From JBCBRD01 sp039819785 (lineage in GTDB: Bacteria > Pseudomonadota > Alphaproteobacteria > Rhizobiales > Hyphomicrobiaceae): a DNA stretch of 64,000 bases. Positions 35,695 to 44,359 of the stretch are shown piece by piece (the first letter of the stretch is position 1; the number at the start of each line of letters is the position of its first letter). The notes below the pieces were generated by a model, which searched no databases, was not told the DNA's origin, and saw nothing but the letters and a program-made list of their open reading frames with translations. Made by a program: the position numbers and the translations under genes. Where the stretch lies: positions 62,001-126,000 of the forward strand of contig JBCBRH010000004.1 of NCBI GenBank assembly GCA_039819785.1, given 5' to 3'.

Positions 35695-35719
35695 GGGCCC
35701 TCCCGGGTCCGCTCTTTTT
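35695..35719 (+). terminator. Intrinsic terminator between trmB and rimP
   Basis: GGGCCC (35695-35700) and GGGTCC (35705-35710) form a 6-bp stem with one G-T pair on a TCCC loop, followed by GCTCTTTTTC. It lies 25 bp before the preferred rimP start, so it could also act as an attenuator in the rimP-nusA leader. Confidence 0.65.
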
Positions 35720-35743
35720 CTTTGTTTGGGCGCCTGTTTGAAT

Positions 35744-36517
35744 ATGGCGCGACCCAGTCGGCGCACGAACAAGCGATTGGGCAAGCCATCTTCGAATGCT
35801 CAAAACCACTTGGAAAGACAGCGTAAGTTGACGACCGAGACGTCCATCTCCACATCTAGGTTCATCAGAGAAACCGGCACCGCTGCGGGCGTCGCCGATC
35901 TCATCGAACCGGTGTTGGCTGATCTTGGATACAGACTGGTGCGGGTTGCTTTGCAGGGACGGCCTGAAAAATCTCACGTTCTGCAGGTGATGGCCGAACG
36001 CGACGACGGCACGATGACCATTGATGATTGTGAGATCATTTCGCGCCAGCTATCGCCAGTCTTGGACGTTCACGATCCACTCGATGGGGCCTACCGCTTG
36101 GAAGTGTCATCCCCCGGTATTGACCGGCCCCTGGTGCGCCCTTCGGATTTTGAGTCCTGGGCTGGCCACGACGCCAAGATTGAATTGAGCGAAGCGATTG
36201 ACGGCAGGCGCCGCTTTAAGGGCCGCATCGAAGGCTTCGAAAATGACGAAGTGCGAATTGAAGTTGACTTGGATCAGATCGGACCAACCGTCCTCGGACT
36301 ACCCATTGCGCTGATCGGCGAAGCGCATCTGCTGCTGACGGACGAATTGATCCGAGAATCCTTGACCCGGGCCAAAAAGGCACGCGGCGAAGACAAAACA
36401 ACCGGCCAGACCACGGGAGCTACAGGCTCTGGTTTAGCCGATGGCGATGAAGCGCCTGATCTCAGCGAACTCCAAGTTGAGCCAGGCGATGAAGATGAAC
36501 GAGAGGACCAACAGTAA
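35744..36517 (+). CDS. rimP: Ribosome maturation factor RimP
   Basis: 257 residues; most RimP are 150-220. The conserved core begins at VADLIEPVLADLGYRLVRV, continues with MAERDDGTMTIDDCEIISR and carries the signature YRLEVSSPGIDRPLVR. It assists 30S subunit assembly. The extra length is a basic N-terminal stretch and an acidic Glu/Asp/Gly-rich C-terminal tail. ATG 35744 is taken; a later start such as a TTG near 35827 would fit the family better and cannot be excluded. Its stop overlaps the nusA start (TAATG). Confidence 0.9.
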   Translation: MARPSRRTNKRLGKPSSNAQNHLERQRKLTTETSISTSRFIRETGTAAGVADLIEPVLADLGYRLVRVALQGRPEKSHVLQVMAERDDGTMTIDDCEIISRQLSPVLDVHDPLDGAYRLEVSSPGIDRPLVRPSDFESWAGHDAKIELSEAIDGRRRFKGRIEGFENDEVRIEVDLDQIGPTVLGLPIALIGEAHLLLTDELIRESLTRAKKARGEDKTTGQTTGATGSGLADGDEAPDLSELQVEPGDEDEREDQQ

Positions 36518-38298
36518 TGTCCGTTGCTGGTGTCAGTGCGAACCGACTTGAACTGCTGCAGATCGCAGATGCTGTCGCGCGCGAGAAATCCATCGACCGC
36601 AAAATCGTGATCGAAGCCATGGAAGATGCAATCCAGAAAGCGGCGAAATCCCGCTACGGCGCTGAAAACGAAATCCGTTGTGAGATCGATCCAAAAACGG
36701 GCGAAACACGGCTATCGCGCATATTGGCGGTGGTGGAAGACGTGGAAAACGACAGCACCGAAATCGGTCTGATCGAGGCACAGCGGCGCAATCCGGAAGC
36801 CAATGTCGGCGACTTCATATCTGAAGGTCTGCCCCCGTTGGATTTTGGCCGTGTCGCAGCCCAGAACGCCAAGCAGGTAATTGTCCAAAAGGTCCGCGAG
36901 GCAGAACGCGAACGCCAATTCGAGGAATACAAGGATCGTATCGGCGAAGTCGTGAACGGATCTGTAAAGCGCGTCGAATATGGCAACGTGATCATCGACC
37001 TCGGCCGCGCCGAAGGAATCATCCGGCGTGATGAAATGATTCCACGCGAAAACATGCGCTATGGCGACCGGACCCGGGCGTACATCGCCGACGTCCGCCC
37101 CGAACAACGCGGGCCTCAGATTTTTCTATCGCGCGCCAAAAACGACTTCATGGCCAAATTGTTTGCCATGGAAGTTCCCGAAATCTACGACGGCGTCGTC
37201 GAAATCAAGGCCGTGGCCCGTGATCCCGGCAGCCGCGCAAAGATCGCGGTTGTGTCGAAAGACTCTTCGATCGACCCCGTTGGCGCATGCGTCGGGATGC
37301 GCGGTGTGCGCGTTCAGGCGGTGGTCAATGAGCTGCAGGGCGAAAAAGTCGATATCATCCAGTGGATTGATGATGAGGCAAGCTTCATCGTCAACGCGCT
37401 TGCCCCCGCAGAGGTGACCAAAGTCGTCCTCGATGAAGAAACCAATCGCATTGAAGTCGTGGTGCCTGAAAACCAGCTGTCGCTCGCAATTGGTCGCCGC
37501 GGTCAAAACGTGCGCCTGGCGTCCCAGCTCACGGGGTGGGATATCGATATCCTGACCGAACAGGAAGAAAGCGAACGACGCCAGAAGGAATTCGTCGAAC
37601 GATCAAACAACTTCATGGAAGCGCTCGATGTCGATGAGATGATCGCGCAGCTGCTCGTGACGGAAGGGTTCGCCTCCATCGAGGAAGTGGCCTACGTGGA
37701 CCTGTCCGAAATCTCCCAGATCGAGGGCTTCGACGACGATACGGCATCCGAAATCCAACAACGCGCGACCGACTACCTGGAGCGGATCGAAACGGAGCGG
37801 GATCAGCGCCGCCGCGAGCTTGGCGTCGCCGACGAGTTGGCCGAGGTTCCAGGTGTAACCACAACGATGATGATCGCCTTCGGTGAAAACGAGGTCAAAA
37901 CCGTCGAAGACCTCGCCGACTGTGCAACCGACGATCTGATCGGCTGGATCGAGCGCAAAAAAGAAAAAGATGCAGAGCCCGTTCGCCATGCCGGCATTCT
38001 GGATGGTTTCGACCTCTCCCGCGAAGACGCGGAAAACCTGATCATGTCAGCCCGCGTCCATGCCGGATGGATCGATGCCGCCGACCTCCTGCCGCCCGAA
38101 GAAGACGTCGCCGAGGGCGAATTGGTCGAAGACGGCGCATTGGAAGCAGAAACGTCGGAAGCCGAAGGCGCCTTGGCAGACGAGGCGGCAACGGCATCCG
38201 CCGCTGATCCAGAAGCAGCTCTTAATGACGAAGTTGCCGCCACCGTTGACGCGGCGGACGGCACGGACGCCGATCCCGCATCTGGCCAGCCACAATGA
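36517..38298 (+). CDS. nusA: Transcription termination/antitermination factor NusA
   Basis: 593 residues. The N-terminal domain, S1 domain (VNGSVKRVEYGNVIIDLGRA) and KH domains (VGACVGMRGVRVQAVVNEL; LAIGRRGQNVRLASQLTGW) come in order, followed by helix-hairpin-helix repeats and a long acidic tail rich in Glu, Ala and Asp (about residues 510-593). It binds RNA polymerase and nascent RNA. ATG overlaps the rimP stop by one base, indicating translational coupling. The acidic tail is longer than usual. Confidence 0.96.
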   Translation: MSVAGVSANRLELLQIADAVAREKSIDRKIVIEAMEDAIQKAAKSRYGAENEIRCEIDPKTGETRLSRILAVVEDVENDSTEIGLIEAQRRNPEANVGDFISEGLPPLDFGRVAAQNAKQVIVQKVREAERERQFEEYKDRIGEVVNGSVKRVEYGNVIIDLGRAEGIIRRDEMIPRENMRYGDRTRAYIADVRPEQRGPQIFLSRAKNDFMAKLFAMEVPEIYDGVVEIKAVARDPGSRAKIAVVSKDSSIDPVGACVGMRGVRVQAVVNELQGEKVDIIQWIDDEASFIVNALAPAEVTKVVLDEETNRIEVVVPENQLSLAIGRRGQNVRLASQLTGWDIDILTEQEESERRQKEFVERSNNFMEALDVDEMIAQLLVTEGFASIEEVAYVDLSEISQIEGFDDDTASEIQQRATDYLERIETERDQRRRELGVADELAEVPGVTTTMMIAFGENEVKTVEDLADCATDDLIGWIERKKEKDAEPVRHAGILDGFDLSREDAENLIMSARVHAGWIDAADLLPPEEDVAEGELVEDGALEAETSEAEGALADEAATASAADPEAALNDEVAATVDAADGTDADPASGQPQ

Positions 38299-38310
38299 GG
38301 ATGTTAGTCT

Positions 38311-39054
38311 TTGGTCTCAAAACGCGGACCATTTTCGGACGACGCCGGGGCTTGCGAACCCGGCGCTGACGCAGACGCCGGACGGCGCCTGTGTGCAGCC
38401 TTGCGCGTTGCCAGAGACAAAGACCACCTGATCCGCTTTGTAGCCGACCCCGAACAGAACCTTGTTCCAGACTTGGGCTTGCGCCTTCCCGGTCGCGGTG
38501 TCTGGGTCACAGCCGACAAGACCACCGTCGAATTGGCTGTCCGCAAGAAAGCCTTTGCCCGGAGCTTAAAGACGCACGTCAATGTGTCTCCCGACTTGGC
38601 CGACCGTCTGGAAAGCCTGATTGAACAAAGTGCTTTGCAGGCCCTCGCCCTGGCGAATAAGGCCGGACAAATCGTTTGCGGATTTGACAAGTCGGGCGCG
38701 GTCATTGATCGTGGTCGGGCTACGGCAATGCTGCATGCGCGCGATGCTGCTGTTGGAGGTCGTCGAAAGCTAGACGGCAAATTCAAGGCAATCAGCGCTG
38801 AACTGAGCATTCCAGCAACCATCATCGACGACTTTACGATCGACCAAATGAGCTTGGCCATGGGCCGGTCAAATGTGGTACATGCTGCGCTATTAGCGGG
38901 CGGCGCCGCGCGCAATGCCATTGGTACAAGTAAACGGCTGGCCCATTTCCGGAATGGTGTTCCAGGTGTAGGCCCGGCGGCCAACGAAACGTCCAAGGGG
39001 CGTGAACCGCAGGTGACATCGGTTAAGACTGCCGGCATTGAGCCTGTCGGATAA
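38311..39054 (+). CDS. ylxR: YlxR-like RNA-binding protein with L7Ae-type C-terminal domain
   Basis: 247 residues. The N-terminal YlxR (DUF448) domain has RLCAALRVARDKDHLIRFVA and LPGRGVWVT; the C-terminal half, ALALANKAGQIVCGFDK, resembles the L7Ae/L30e fold common in alphaproteobacterial YlxR. The start is TTG 38311, 12 bp after nusA, and remains uncertain. The nusA-ylxR-infB order is universal. The exact molecular role is not settled; RNA binding is inferred from structure of relatives. Confidence 0.85.
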   Translation: MVSKRGPFSDDAGACEPGADADAGRRLCAALRVARDKDHLIRFVADPEQNLVPDLGLRLPGRGVWVTADKTTVELAVRKKAFARSLKTHVNVSPDLADRLESLIEQSALQALALANKAGQIVCGFDKSGAVIDRGRATAMLHARDAAVGGRRKLDGKFKAISAELSIPATIIDDFTIDQMSLAMGRSNVVHAALLAGGAARNAIGTSKRLAHFRNGVPGVGPAANETSKGREPQVTSVKTAGIEPVG

Positions 39055-39154
39055 CAGTCTGTGAACGGCGCGGGCAGCCGATGGGCAGGACGGACAGAAC
39101 GATCTAAGGCGTTGGAACAGCGCCTGTAACATTCAGAGTTTGAACGGATATCGA

Positions 39155-42016
39155 ATGACGGAAACGAAGGACTCGAACGACAAAACCATCCGTGGAGGCG
39201 AGCGCAAGCCATTGTCGCTCCAGCGCACGGTCGAGTCCGGTCACGTGCGGCAAAACTTCAGCCATGGCAGGTCGAAGTCTGTTGTGGTCGAGCGCCGCAC
39301 CAAGCGTAAGCTGGCGCAGCCAGGTGGTGCAGCGGAGGCTGAGAACAAGCCGACGTCGCCAGCCGCGCGCGCACCGCAAAAGCCAAAACCAGATGCAGTC
39401 AGTGGCGCTGCAAGTCAGCCCAAGCGTGCACCGGCCAGCACCGGTGGACAAAAGCGCGGTCAGGTCCTCGAAACTCTGTCAGACGGCGAGCGCGACGCAC
39501 GTGCCCGGGCATTGGCTGCTGCACGTCAGCAAGATCAAGTAGACGCAGCCGAACGCGCTAAGCAGGAGAAGGCGGCAGCCGTCGAAGCTGCAAAACAGAA
39601 GGCCGCTGACGAGGAGGCTGCGAAGGCAGCGCCTGCGAAAGCTGAAGCAGCCAAACCTAAAGACGCCGAAGCTGCGTCAGCGAAGGCTGGCGAAAAGCCA
39701 GCAGAACCTGCAGAGCCGACGAAGACTGCAGCCGCCGCCAAAACGGCCAAACCGAAAGCGACGGCGCCAAGTGCTGATAAGCCCGCTGCTGGAGCGACAG
39801 CAAAACCATCGGCTCGGCCACCTGCGGCGCGCTCTCCGGCAAAACCAGATACGCCCGCTGCACCACAGCGTCGCAGTCTTGATACCGCAAGGTTGCCGCG
39901 GTCCGGCGGCCGTCCAAAGGAAATCGTACTCCCGGGCAAGGTCAAATCTATCGCCGAAGCAGCCATTCCACCCAACCCGGATGATGCGCCAGCTGTCGTC
40001 AGGCGCACGCGGCCGGCTCCTGCCGCCAAAGTCAACGAAGACGAGGACACACGCGGCGGCAAGGGTGATAAGCGCGGCAAAACCACCCGTCCAACCGCAC
40101 GCGTCGGTGATGAACGTCGCGAACGCGGCAAGCTGACGATCGACAAGTTGTTGGGTGACGAGCAGCGCCAGCGCTCGCTTGCGTCTCTGAAGCGGAAGCG
40201 GGAACGCGAGAAGCAAAAGGCCATGGGCATTTCTCAGCCGCGCGAAAAGATCTCGCGTGAGGTGACAATCCCTGAAGTCATCACCATCCAGGAACTCGCC
40301 AACCGTATGACAGAGCGCGCCGTTGACGTCATCAAGTACTTGATGAAACAGGGTGATATGCGCCAGATGAATGATGTGATTGACGTCGACACGGCCGAGT
40401 TGATCGTCGAGGAATTCGGTCACACGCCCAAGCGCGTCTCGGAAGCCGACGTTGAAGAGGGCTTCATCGGCGAAGTGGACGAGGAAGGCAGCCTCAAACC
40501 ACGCGCACCCGTCGTCACCATCATGGGCCACGTCGACCACGGAAAGACATCTCTGCTAGACGCCATTCGCGAGGCCAACGTGGTCTCGGGAGAAGCAGGC
40601 GGAATTACGCAGCACATCGGCGCCTATCAGGTAAGAACCCCAGGTGGCGAGAAGGTCACGTTCATTGATACGCCGGGTCACGCGGCCTTCACATCGATGC
40701 GCGCACGCGGTGCCAAGGTCACCGACATCGTGATCCTCGTCGTCGCGGCGGATGATGGCGTGATGCCTCAAACCATCGAAGCCATCAACCACGCCAAGGC
40801 CGCCGAGGTCCCAATCATCGTTGCGATCAACAAGATCGACAAACCATCAGCCGATCCTAGCCGCGTCCGCACTGAGCTTCTGCAACACGAAGTCGTCGTG
40901 GAAAGCATGTCCGGTGAGACACTGGAAATCGAAGTTTCCGCGCTCAAACGCATGAACCTCGACAAGCTGCTCGAAGCAATCCAGCTCCAGTCCGAATTGC
41001 TGGATCTCACAGCCAACCCCGAGCGTTCCGCCGAAGGCGTCGTGATCGAGGCCAAGCTGGAGCGTGGCCGCGGACCTGTCGGAACCGTTCTCGTTCAACG
41101 CGGCACCCTCGCCGTCGGTGATATCGTTGTGGCAGGCTCGTCATGGGGCCGCGTGCGCGCCCTGATCAACGACCAGGGGAAAAACACGGCCAAGGCTGGC
41201 CCATCGGTCCCAGTTGAAATTCTGGGCTTCGATGCGGCACCTGAAGCCGGTGACCAGTTCGCAGTCGTGGAAAACGAGGCTCGCGCCCGTGAACTGACAG
41301 AATACCGCGACCGCAAGCGGCGTGATCAGCTGGGTGCTGCCAGCCAGGGCCGTACGCTTGAGCAGATGATGCAGTCCTTGAAGGATGAAGCTGGGAAAAG
41401 CGAATTCCCGCTGGTCATCAAGGGCGATGTCATGGGCTCGGTAGAAGCCATTAACGGCGCGCTCAAGAAGCTCGGCACAGATGAGGTCGAGGCGCGTCTG
41501 GTGCACACCGGCGTGGGTGGGATTACTGAATCCGACGTCACATTGGCTGACGCGTCGAAAGCGATCATCGTCGGCTTCAACGTCCGCGCGAACACACAGG
41601 CCAAGTTCGCAGCCGAACAGGCGGGTATCGAAATCCGCTACTACAACATCATCTACGATCTCGTCGATGACGTGAAATCGGCCATGTCCGGCCTGCTCGC
41701 CCCGACGATTCGCGAAAACTTCATCGGCAACGCGGAAGTGCTACAAGTCTTCAACATCACCAAAGTCGGCAAGGTCGCCGGTTGCCGTGTCACCGAAGGC
41801 AAGGTGGAGCGCGGAGCGAAAGTCCGTCTCATCCGCGACAACGTCGTGATCCACGAAGGTTCGTTGTCGGTCCTTAAGCGCTTCAAGGACGACGTGAAGG
41901 AAGTGCCAGCCGGTCAGGAATGCGGCATGTCGTTCACGAACTACCACGACTTGCGCGAAGGTGATGTCATCGAATGCTTCCAGGTCGAGACCATCGCCCG
42001 TAGCCTGGACGACTGA
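39155..42016 (+). CDS. infB: Translation initiation factor IF-2
   Basis: 953 residues. The N-terminal 330 residues are Ala/Lys/Glu/Pro-rich low-complexity, then IF2_N (VITIQELANRMTERAVDVIK). The G domain has VTIMGHVDHGKTSLLD (G1), DTPGHAAF (G3) and NKIDKP (G4), and the C-terminal domains bind initiator tRNA. It opens with the alphaproteobacterial IF2-associated segment RKPLSLQRTVESGHVRQNFS. ATG 39155 is preferred over TTG 39140. Confidence 0.97.
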   Translation: MTETKDSNDKTIRGGERKPLSLQRTVESGHVRQNFSHGRSKSVVVERRTKRKLAQPGGAAEAENKPTSPAARAPQKPKPDAVSGAASQPKRAPASTGGQKRGQVLETLSDGERDARARALAAARQQDQVDAAERAKQEKAAAVEAAKQKAADEEAAKAAPAKAEAAKPKDAEAASAKAGEKPAEPAEPTKTAAAAKTAKPKATAPSADKPAAGATAKPSARPPAARSPAKPDTPAAPQRRSLDTARLPRSGGRPKEIVLPGKVKSIAEAAIPPNPDDAPAVVRRTRPAPAAKVNEDEDTRGGKGDKRGKTTRPTARVGDERRERGKLTIDKLLGDEQRQRSLASLKRKREREKQKAMGISQPREKISREVTIPEVITIQELANRMTERAVDVIKYLMKQGDMRQMNDVIDVDTAELIVEEFGHTPKRVSEADVEEGFIGEVDEEGSLKPRAPVVTIMGHVDHGKTSLLDAIREANVVSGEAGGITQHIGAYQVRTPGGEKVTFIDTPGHAAFTSMRARGAKVTDIVILVVAADDGVMPQTIEAINHAKAAEVPIIVAINKIDKPSADPSRVRTELLQHEVVVESMSGETLEIEVSALKRMNLDKLLEAIQLQSELLDLTANPERSAEGVVIEAKLERGRGPVGTVLVQRGTLAVGDIVVAGSSWGRVRALINDQGKNTAKAGPSVPVEILGFDAAPEAGDQFAVVENEARARELTEYRDRKRRDQLGAASQGRTLEQMMQSLKDEAGKSEFPLVIKGDVMGSVEAINGALKKLGTDEVEARLVHTGVGGITESDVTLADASKAIIVGFNVRANTQAKFAAEQAGIEIRYYNIIYDLVDDVKSAMSGLLAPTIRENFIGNAEVLQVFNITKVGKVAGCRVTEGKVERGAKVRLIRDNVVIHEGSLSVLKRFKDDVKEVPAGQECGMSFTNYHDLREGDVIECFQVETIARSLDD

Positions 42017-42244
42017 TCTGGTGGCAAAGCCGCTCCAGTCGCGATCGAACGAAGAGTAGCCACGCCTGTGATAAAGGTGTGGCCTCCCATCATGGGGTGA
42101 TGCTTCACGCCGGGCGACTTGCAATTCGACAGCACGCGGCAGTGAAACCGTGATGAGTTCAAGATCTGGTCCGAAGACCGCCCAGACCCAAAACCATGCC
42201 GCGACCGGTCCAACTCCGGCGCGGCGATTTGAAAAAGATATCCA

Positions 42245-42631
42245 ATGCCCGAAAAACCCAAAGGCCCGTCGCAGCGGCAGCTGCGCGTGGGGGAAATGAT
42301 CCGCCACGCACTTTCGCAACTGCTGGTTCGCGGCGAAATCCACGACGAGGAACTCGCCTCCAGCGTTATCACAATTACCGAAGTGCGCATGTCACCAGAC
42401 CTTAAGCTGGCCACGGCCTATGTCCGGCCACTGGGCAATCAGAACGCGGCTGCCATCGTCAAAGCCTTGGCTCGCCACGCAAAATTCATCCGCGGTGCCA
42501 TCGCGCCAAAAGTGAACCTGAAATACGCCCCGCAGTTCCGTTTCCGCGAAGACGACGTTTTCGATGAAGCCCAGCGGATCGACGAGCTCTTAAACAGCCC
42601 GCAGGTCCGCCGCGACGTTGGAAAGGACTGA
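42245..42631 (+). CDS. rbfA: Ribosome-binding factor A
   Basis: 128 residues with QRQLRVGEMIRHALSQLLVRGE (shown in part as LRVGEMIRHALSQLL), ITITEVRMSPDLKLATAYV and the C-terminal DDVFDEAQRIDELL. A KH-type fold protein needed for 16S 5'-end processing and 30S maturation. A 228-bp gap with small hairpins separates it from infB. truB begins 7 bp after its stop, so the two are coupled. Confidence 0.95.
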   Translation: MPEKPKGPSQRQLRVGEMIRHALSQLLVRGEIHDEELASSVITITEVRMSPDLKLATAYVRPLGNQNAAAIVKALARHAKFIRGAIAPKVNLKYAPQFRFREDDVFDEAQRIDELLNSPQVRRDVGKD

Positions 42632-42637
42632 CACCAC

Positions 42638-43681
42638 ATGGGGCGTAGAAACAAAAAAGGCCGTCCACTCAGCGGTTGGCTGATCCTGGACAAGCATAAG
42701 GGCATGACGTCGACGCAGGCGGTCGGCAAGGCCAAACGCCTGTTCGATGCGCAAAAGGCCGGTCACGCGGGCACGCTCGATCCATTGGCAACCGGCATTC
42801 TTCCCATCGCCTTCGGCGAAGCGACCAAAACGATGTCCTATGCTGTCGACGGCCCGAAAGCCTATCGCTTCACAGTCCGCTGGGGCATTGAGACTTCCAC
42901 CGATGACACCGAGGGTGAAGCCACAAACACCTCTGAGCTCCGCCCGTTGTTGTCAGACGTTGAGAGCGCACTCGACGATTTCATCGGCGAAATTGAACAG
43001 GTCCCGCCACAGTTTTCAGCCATCAAGGTCGCCGGTGAACGGGCGTACGATCTGGCCCGCGACGGTGAAACGGTTGAACTCAAAGCCCGCCCCATCATCA
43101 TCGACGACTTGCGGGTCGTAGAGCAGCCAGACGAAGACCACATCGTGTTGGAAGCCGAATGCGGCAAAGGCACCTATGTGCGCGCAATCGCCCGCGACCT
43201 TGGCCGGCAGCTTGGATGCTATGGCCACGTCACGGAGTTGCGCCGGCTTCGCGTCGGCCCGTTCCTTGAGCAAAGTGCGCTCACCTTCGCGGATCTCGAA
43301 GCTGAGCTGGAAGCGGATGCAGACGATGATGATGTCGGTCTTGACGACGATCTCGGCCATGACAAGGAGCAAGGCTCCCACCACCGTCCCGATGATACCG
43401 CCGATCTGGCCGTCACCGCTGCTCTGCACCGCTCATCAACTGAAAATCCACTGGATCAATTCCTGCAGCCATGTGAGTTCGCACTCGAGGACCTGACGGA
43501 AATCCCCCTCCAATCGGGCGATGCGGCCAGTCTGGCCCGTGGCCAGGCCGTGCTGATGCGCGGACGCGATGCGCCCATCTTTACGGGCCCGTTTTTCGCC
43601 ACCTGCCGGGGGCGTCTGATCGCCATCGGCGAAGCGGACAAAGGCACGCTGCGCCCCACTCGGGTGTTTAACCTCAATTAA
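42638..43681 (+). CDS. truB: tRNA pseudouridine-55 synthase TruB
   Basis: 347 residues. The catalytic motif is GHAGTLDPLATGILPI, with the Asp following GTL as the nucleophile; YRFTVRWG and CGKGTYVRAIARDLG are conserved. It isomerises U55 in the T-loop of tRNAs. A very acidic insertion (ADADDDDVGLDDDLG, nucleotides about 43310-43450), ending in a His/Asp-rich stretch, divides the catalytic and C-terminal PUA-like parts and makes the protein about 35 residues longer than usual. Confidence 0.95.
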   Translation: MGRRNKKGRPLSGWLILDKHKGMTSTQAVGKAKRLFDAQKAGHAGTLDPLATGILPIAFGEATKTMSYAVDGPKAYRFTVRWGIETSTDDTEGEATNTSELRPLLSDVESALDDFIGEIEQVPPQFSAIKVAGERAYDLARDGETVELKARPIIIDDLRVVEQPDEDHIVLEAECGKGTYVRAIARDLGRQLGCYGHVTELRRLRVGPFLEQSALTFADLEAELEADADDDDVGLDDDLGHDKEQGSHHRPDDTADLAVTAALHRSSTENPLDQFLQPCEFALEDLTEIPLQSGDAASLARGQAVLMRGRDAPIFTGPFFATCRGRLIAIGEADKGTLRPTRVFNLN

Positions 43682-43739
43682 GTCAGCACCATAGGCACCA
43701 GCACGATTGCTGCGACAGGCTCGCCCAGGTGCCTTCGCG

Positions 43740-43768
43740 CAAAAGCCCTAGCGTCTTGGGGGCTTTTG
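43740..43768 (+). terminator. Intrinsic terminator after truB
   Basis: CAAAAGCCC (43740-43748) and GGGCTTTTG (43760-43768) pair perfectly over 9 bp around an 11-nt loop; the T run is part of the right arm. It separates truB from rpsO, implying a promoter for rpsO just downstream. Confidence 0.75.
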
Positions 43769-43891
43769 TGTATGGTGCGCGCTGGCTTGCACCGGGCTCT
43801 GCTTGAGCTGCAACGCCACTACCGACCCGGCTGGACGACATCCCGGCCGTGGCCGTTTTTTCCTTAACGACGAACGAGAAAGGACTTTCCG
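43769..43891 (+). promoter_or_regulatory. rpsO leader, candidate S15 autoregulatory structure
   Basis: Between the terminator and the rpsO start are hairpins GGTGC/GCACC and a GC-rich block ending ggccgtttttt. TCCTT (43861-43865) can pair with AAGGA (43880-43884), the ribosome site, and so close initiation. S15 leaders are known in rhizobia; identity of this one is inference. Confidence 0.4.
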
Positions 43892-44161
43892 ATGTCGATC
43901 ACGCCTGAGCGCAAGACCGAACTGATCAAAGAGTTCGCAACCAAAGAAAACGACACCGGCTCGCCGGAGGTGCAGATTGCGATCCTCACCGCACGCATCA
44001 ACCACCTGACGGACCATTTCAAGACCCACAAGAAAGACAACCACTCCCGGCGCGGCCTTCTCAAAATGGTGTCGCAGCGCCGCCAGCTTCTGGATTACGT
44101 GAAGGGCAAGAACGTGCCCCGCTACCAGACCATCATTGAAAAGCTCGGGATCCGCCGCTAA
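43892..44161 (+). CDS. rpsO: Ribosomal protein S15
   Basis: 89 residues, the universal length. MSITPERKTELIKEFATKEN opens it and DTGSPEVQIAILTARINHLT and HSRRGLLKMVSQRRQLLDYV are the S15 signatures. It binds 16S rRNA early in 30S assembly. GAAAGGA sits 7 bp before ATG 43892. pnp follows 198 bp later through a structured spacer. Confidence 0.98.
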   Translation: MSITPERKTELIKEFATKENDTGSPEVQIAILTARINHLTDHFKTHKKDNHSRRGLLKMVSQRRQLLDYVKGKNVPRYQTIIEKLGIRR

Positions 44162-44185
44162 GCGCGATCACCAGCCAACCCTGCG

Positions 44186-44266
44186 TGGCGTTTTCTGGCT
44201 GCGCAGGTTCCGCCGCTCCGATTGCGATGAAATGTCGGAGCTCCCCAAGCATCCCGAAAAACGCCA
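44186..44266 (+). ncRNA. Nested stem-loops in the rpsO-pnp spacer (candidate pnp leader)
   Basis: TGGCGTTTT (44186-44194) pairs perfectly with AAAACGCCA (44258-44266). Inside, GCTCCGA (44215-44221) pairs with TCGGAGC (44235-44241). In E. coli the same spacer forms an RNase III-cleaved hairpin through which PNPase represses itself. Function here is inferred from position. Confidence 0.45.
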
Positions 44267-44359
44267 GATCCCATCAAGCGGTCTTGGCGCATTTTGCGCA
44301 GATGCTAGACCTCCGCTCGTTCAAGGGAACGAGAGAGCAAAAGATACGAAAGACGAGAT

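Noticed and set aside
39677..40540. 287-codon minus-strand frame antisense to infB
   Set aside because: Mirrors the low-complexity and G-domain region of IF-2; composition follows the antisense codons.
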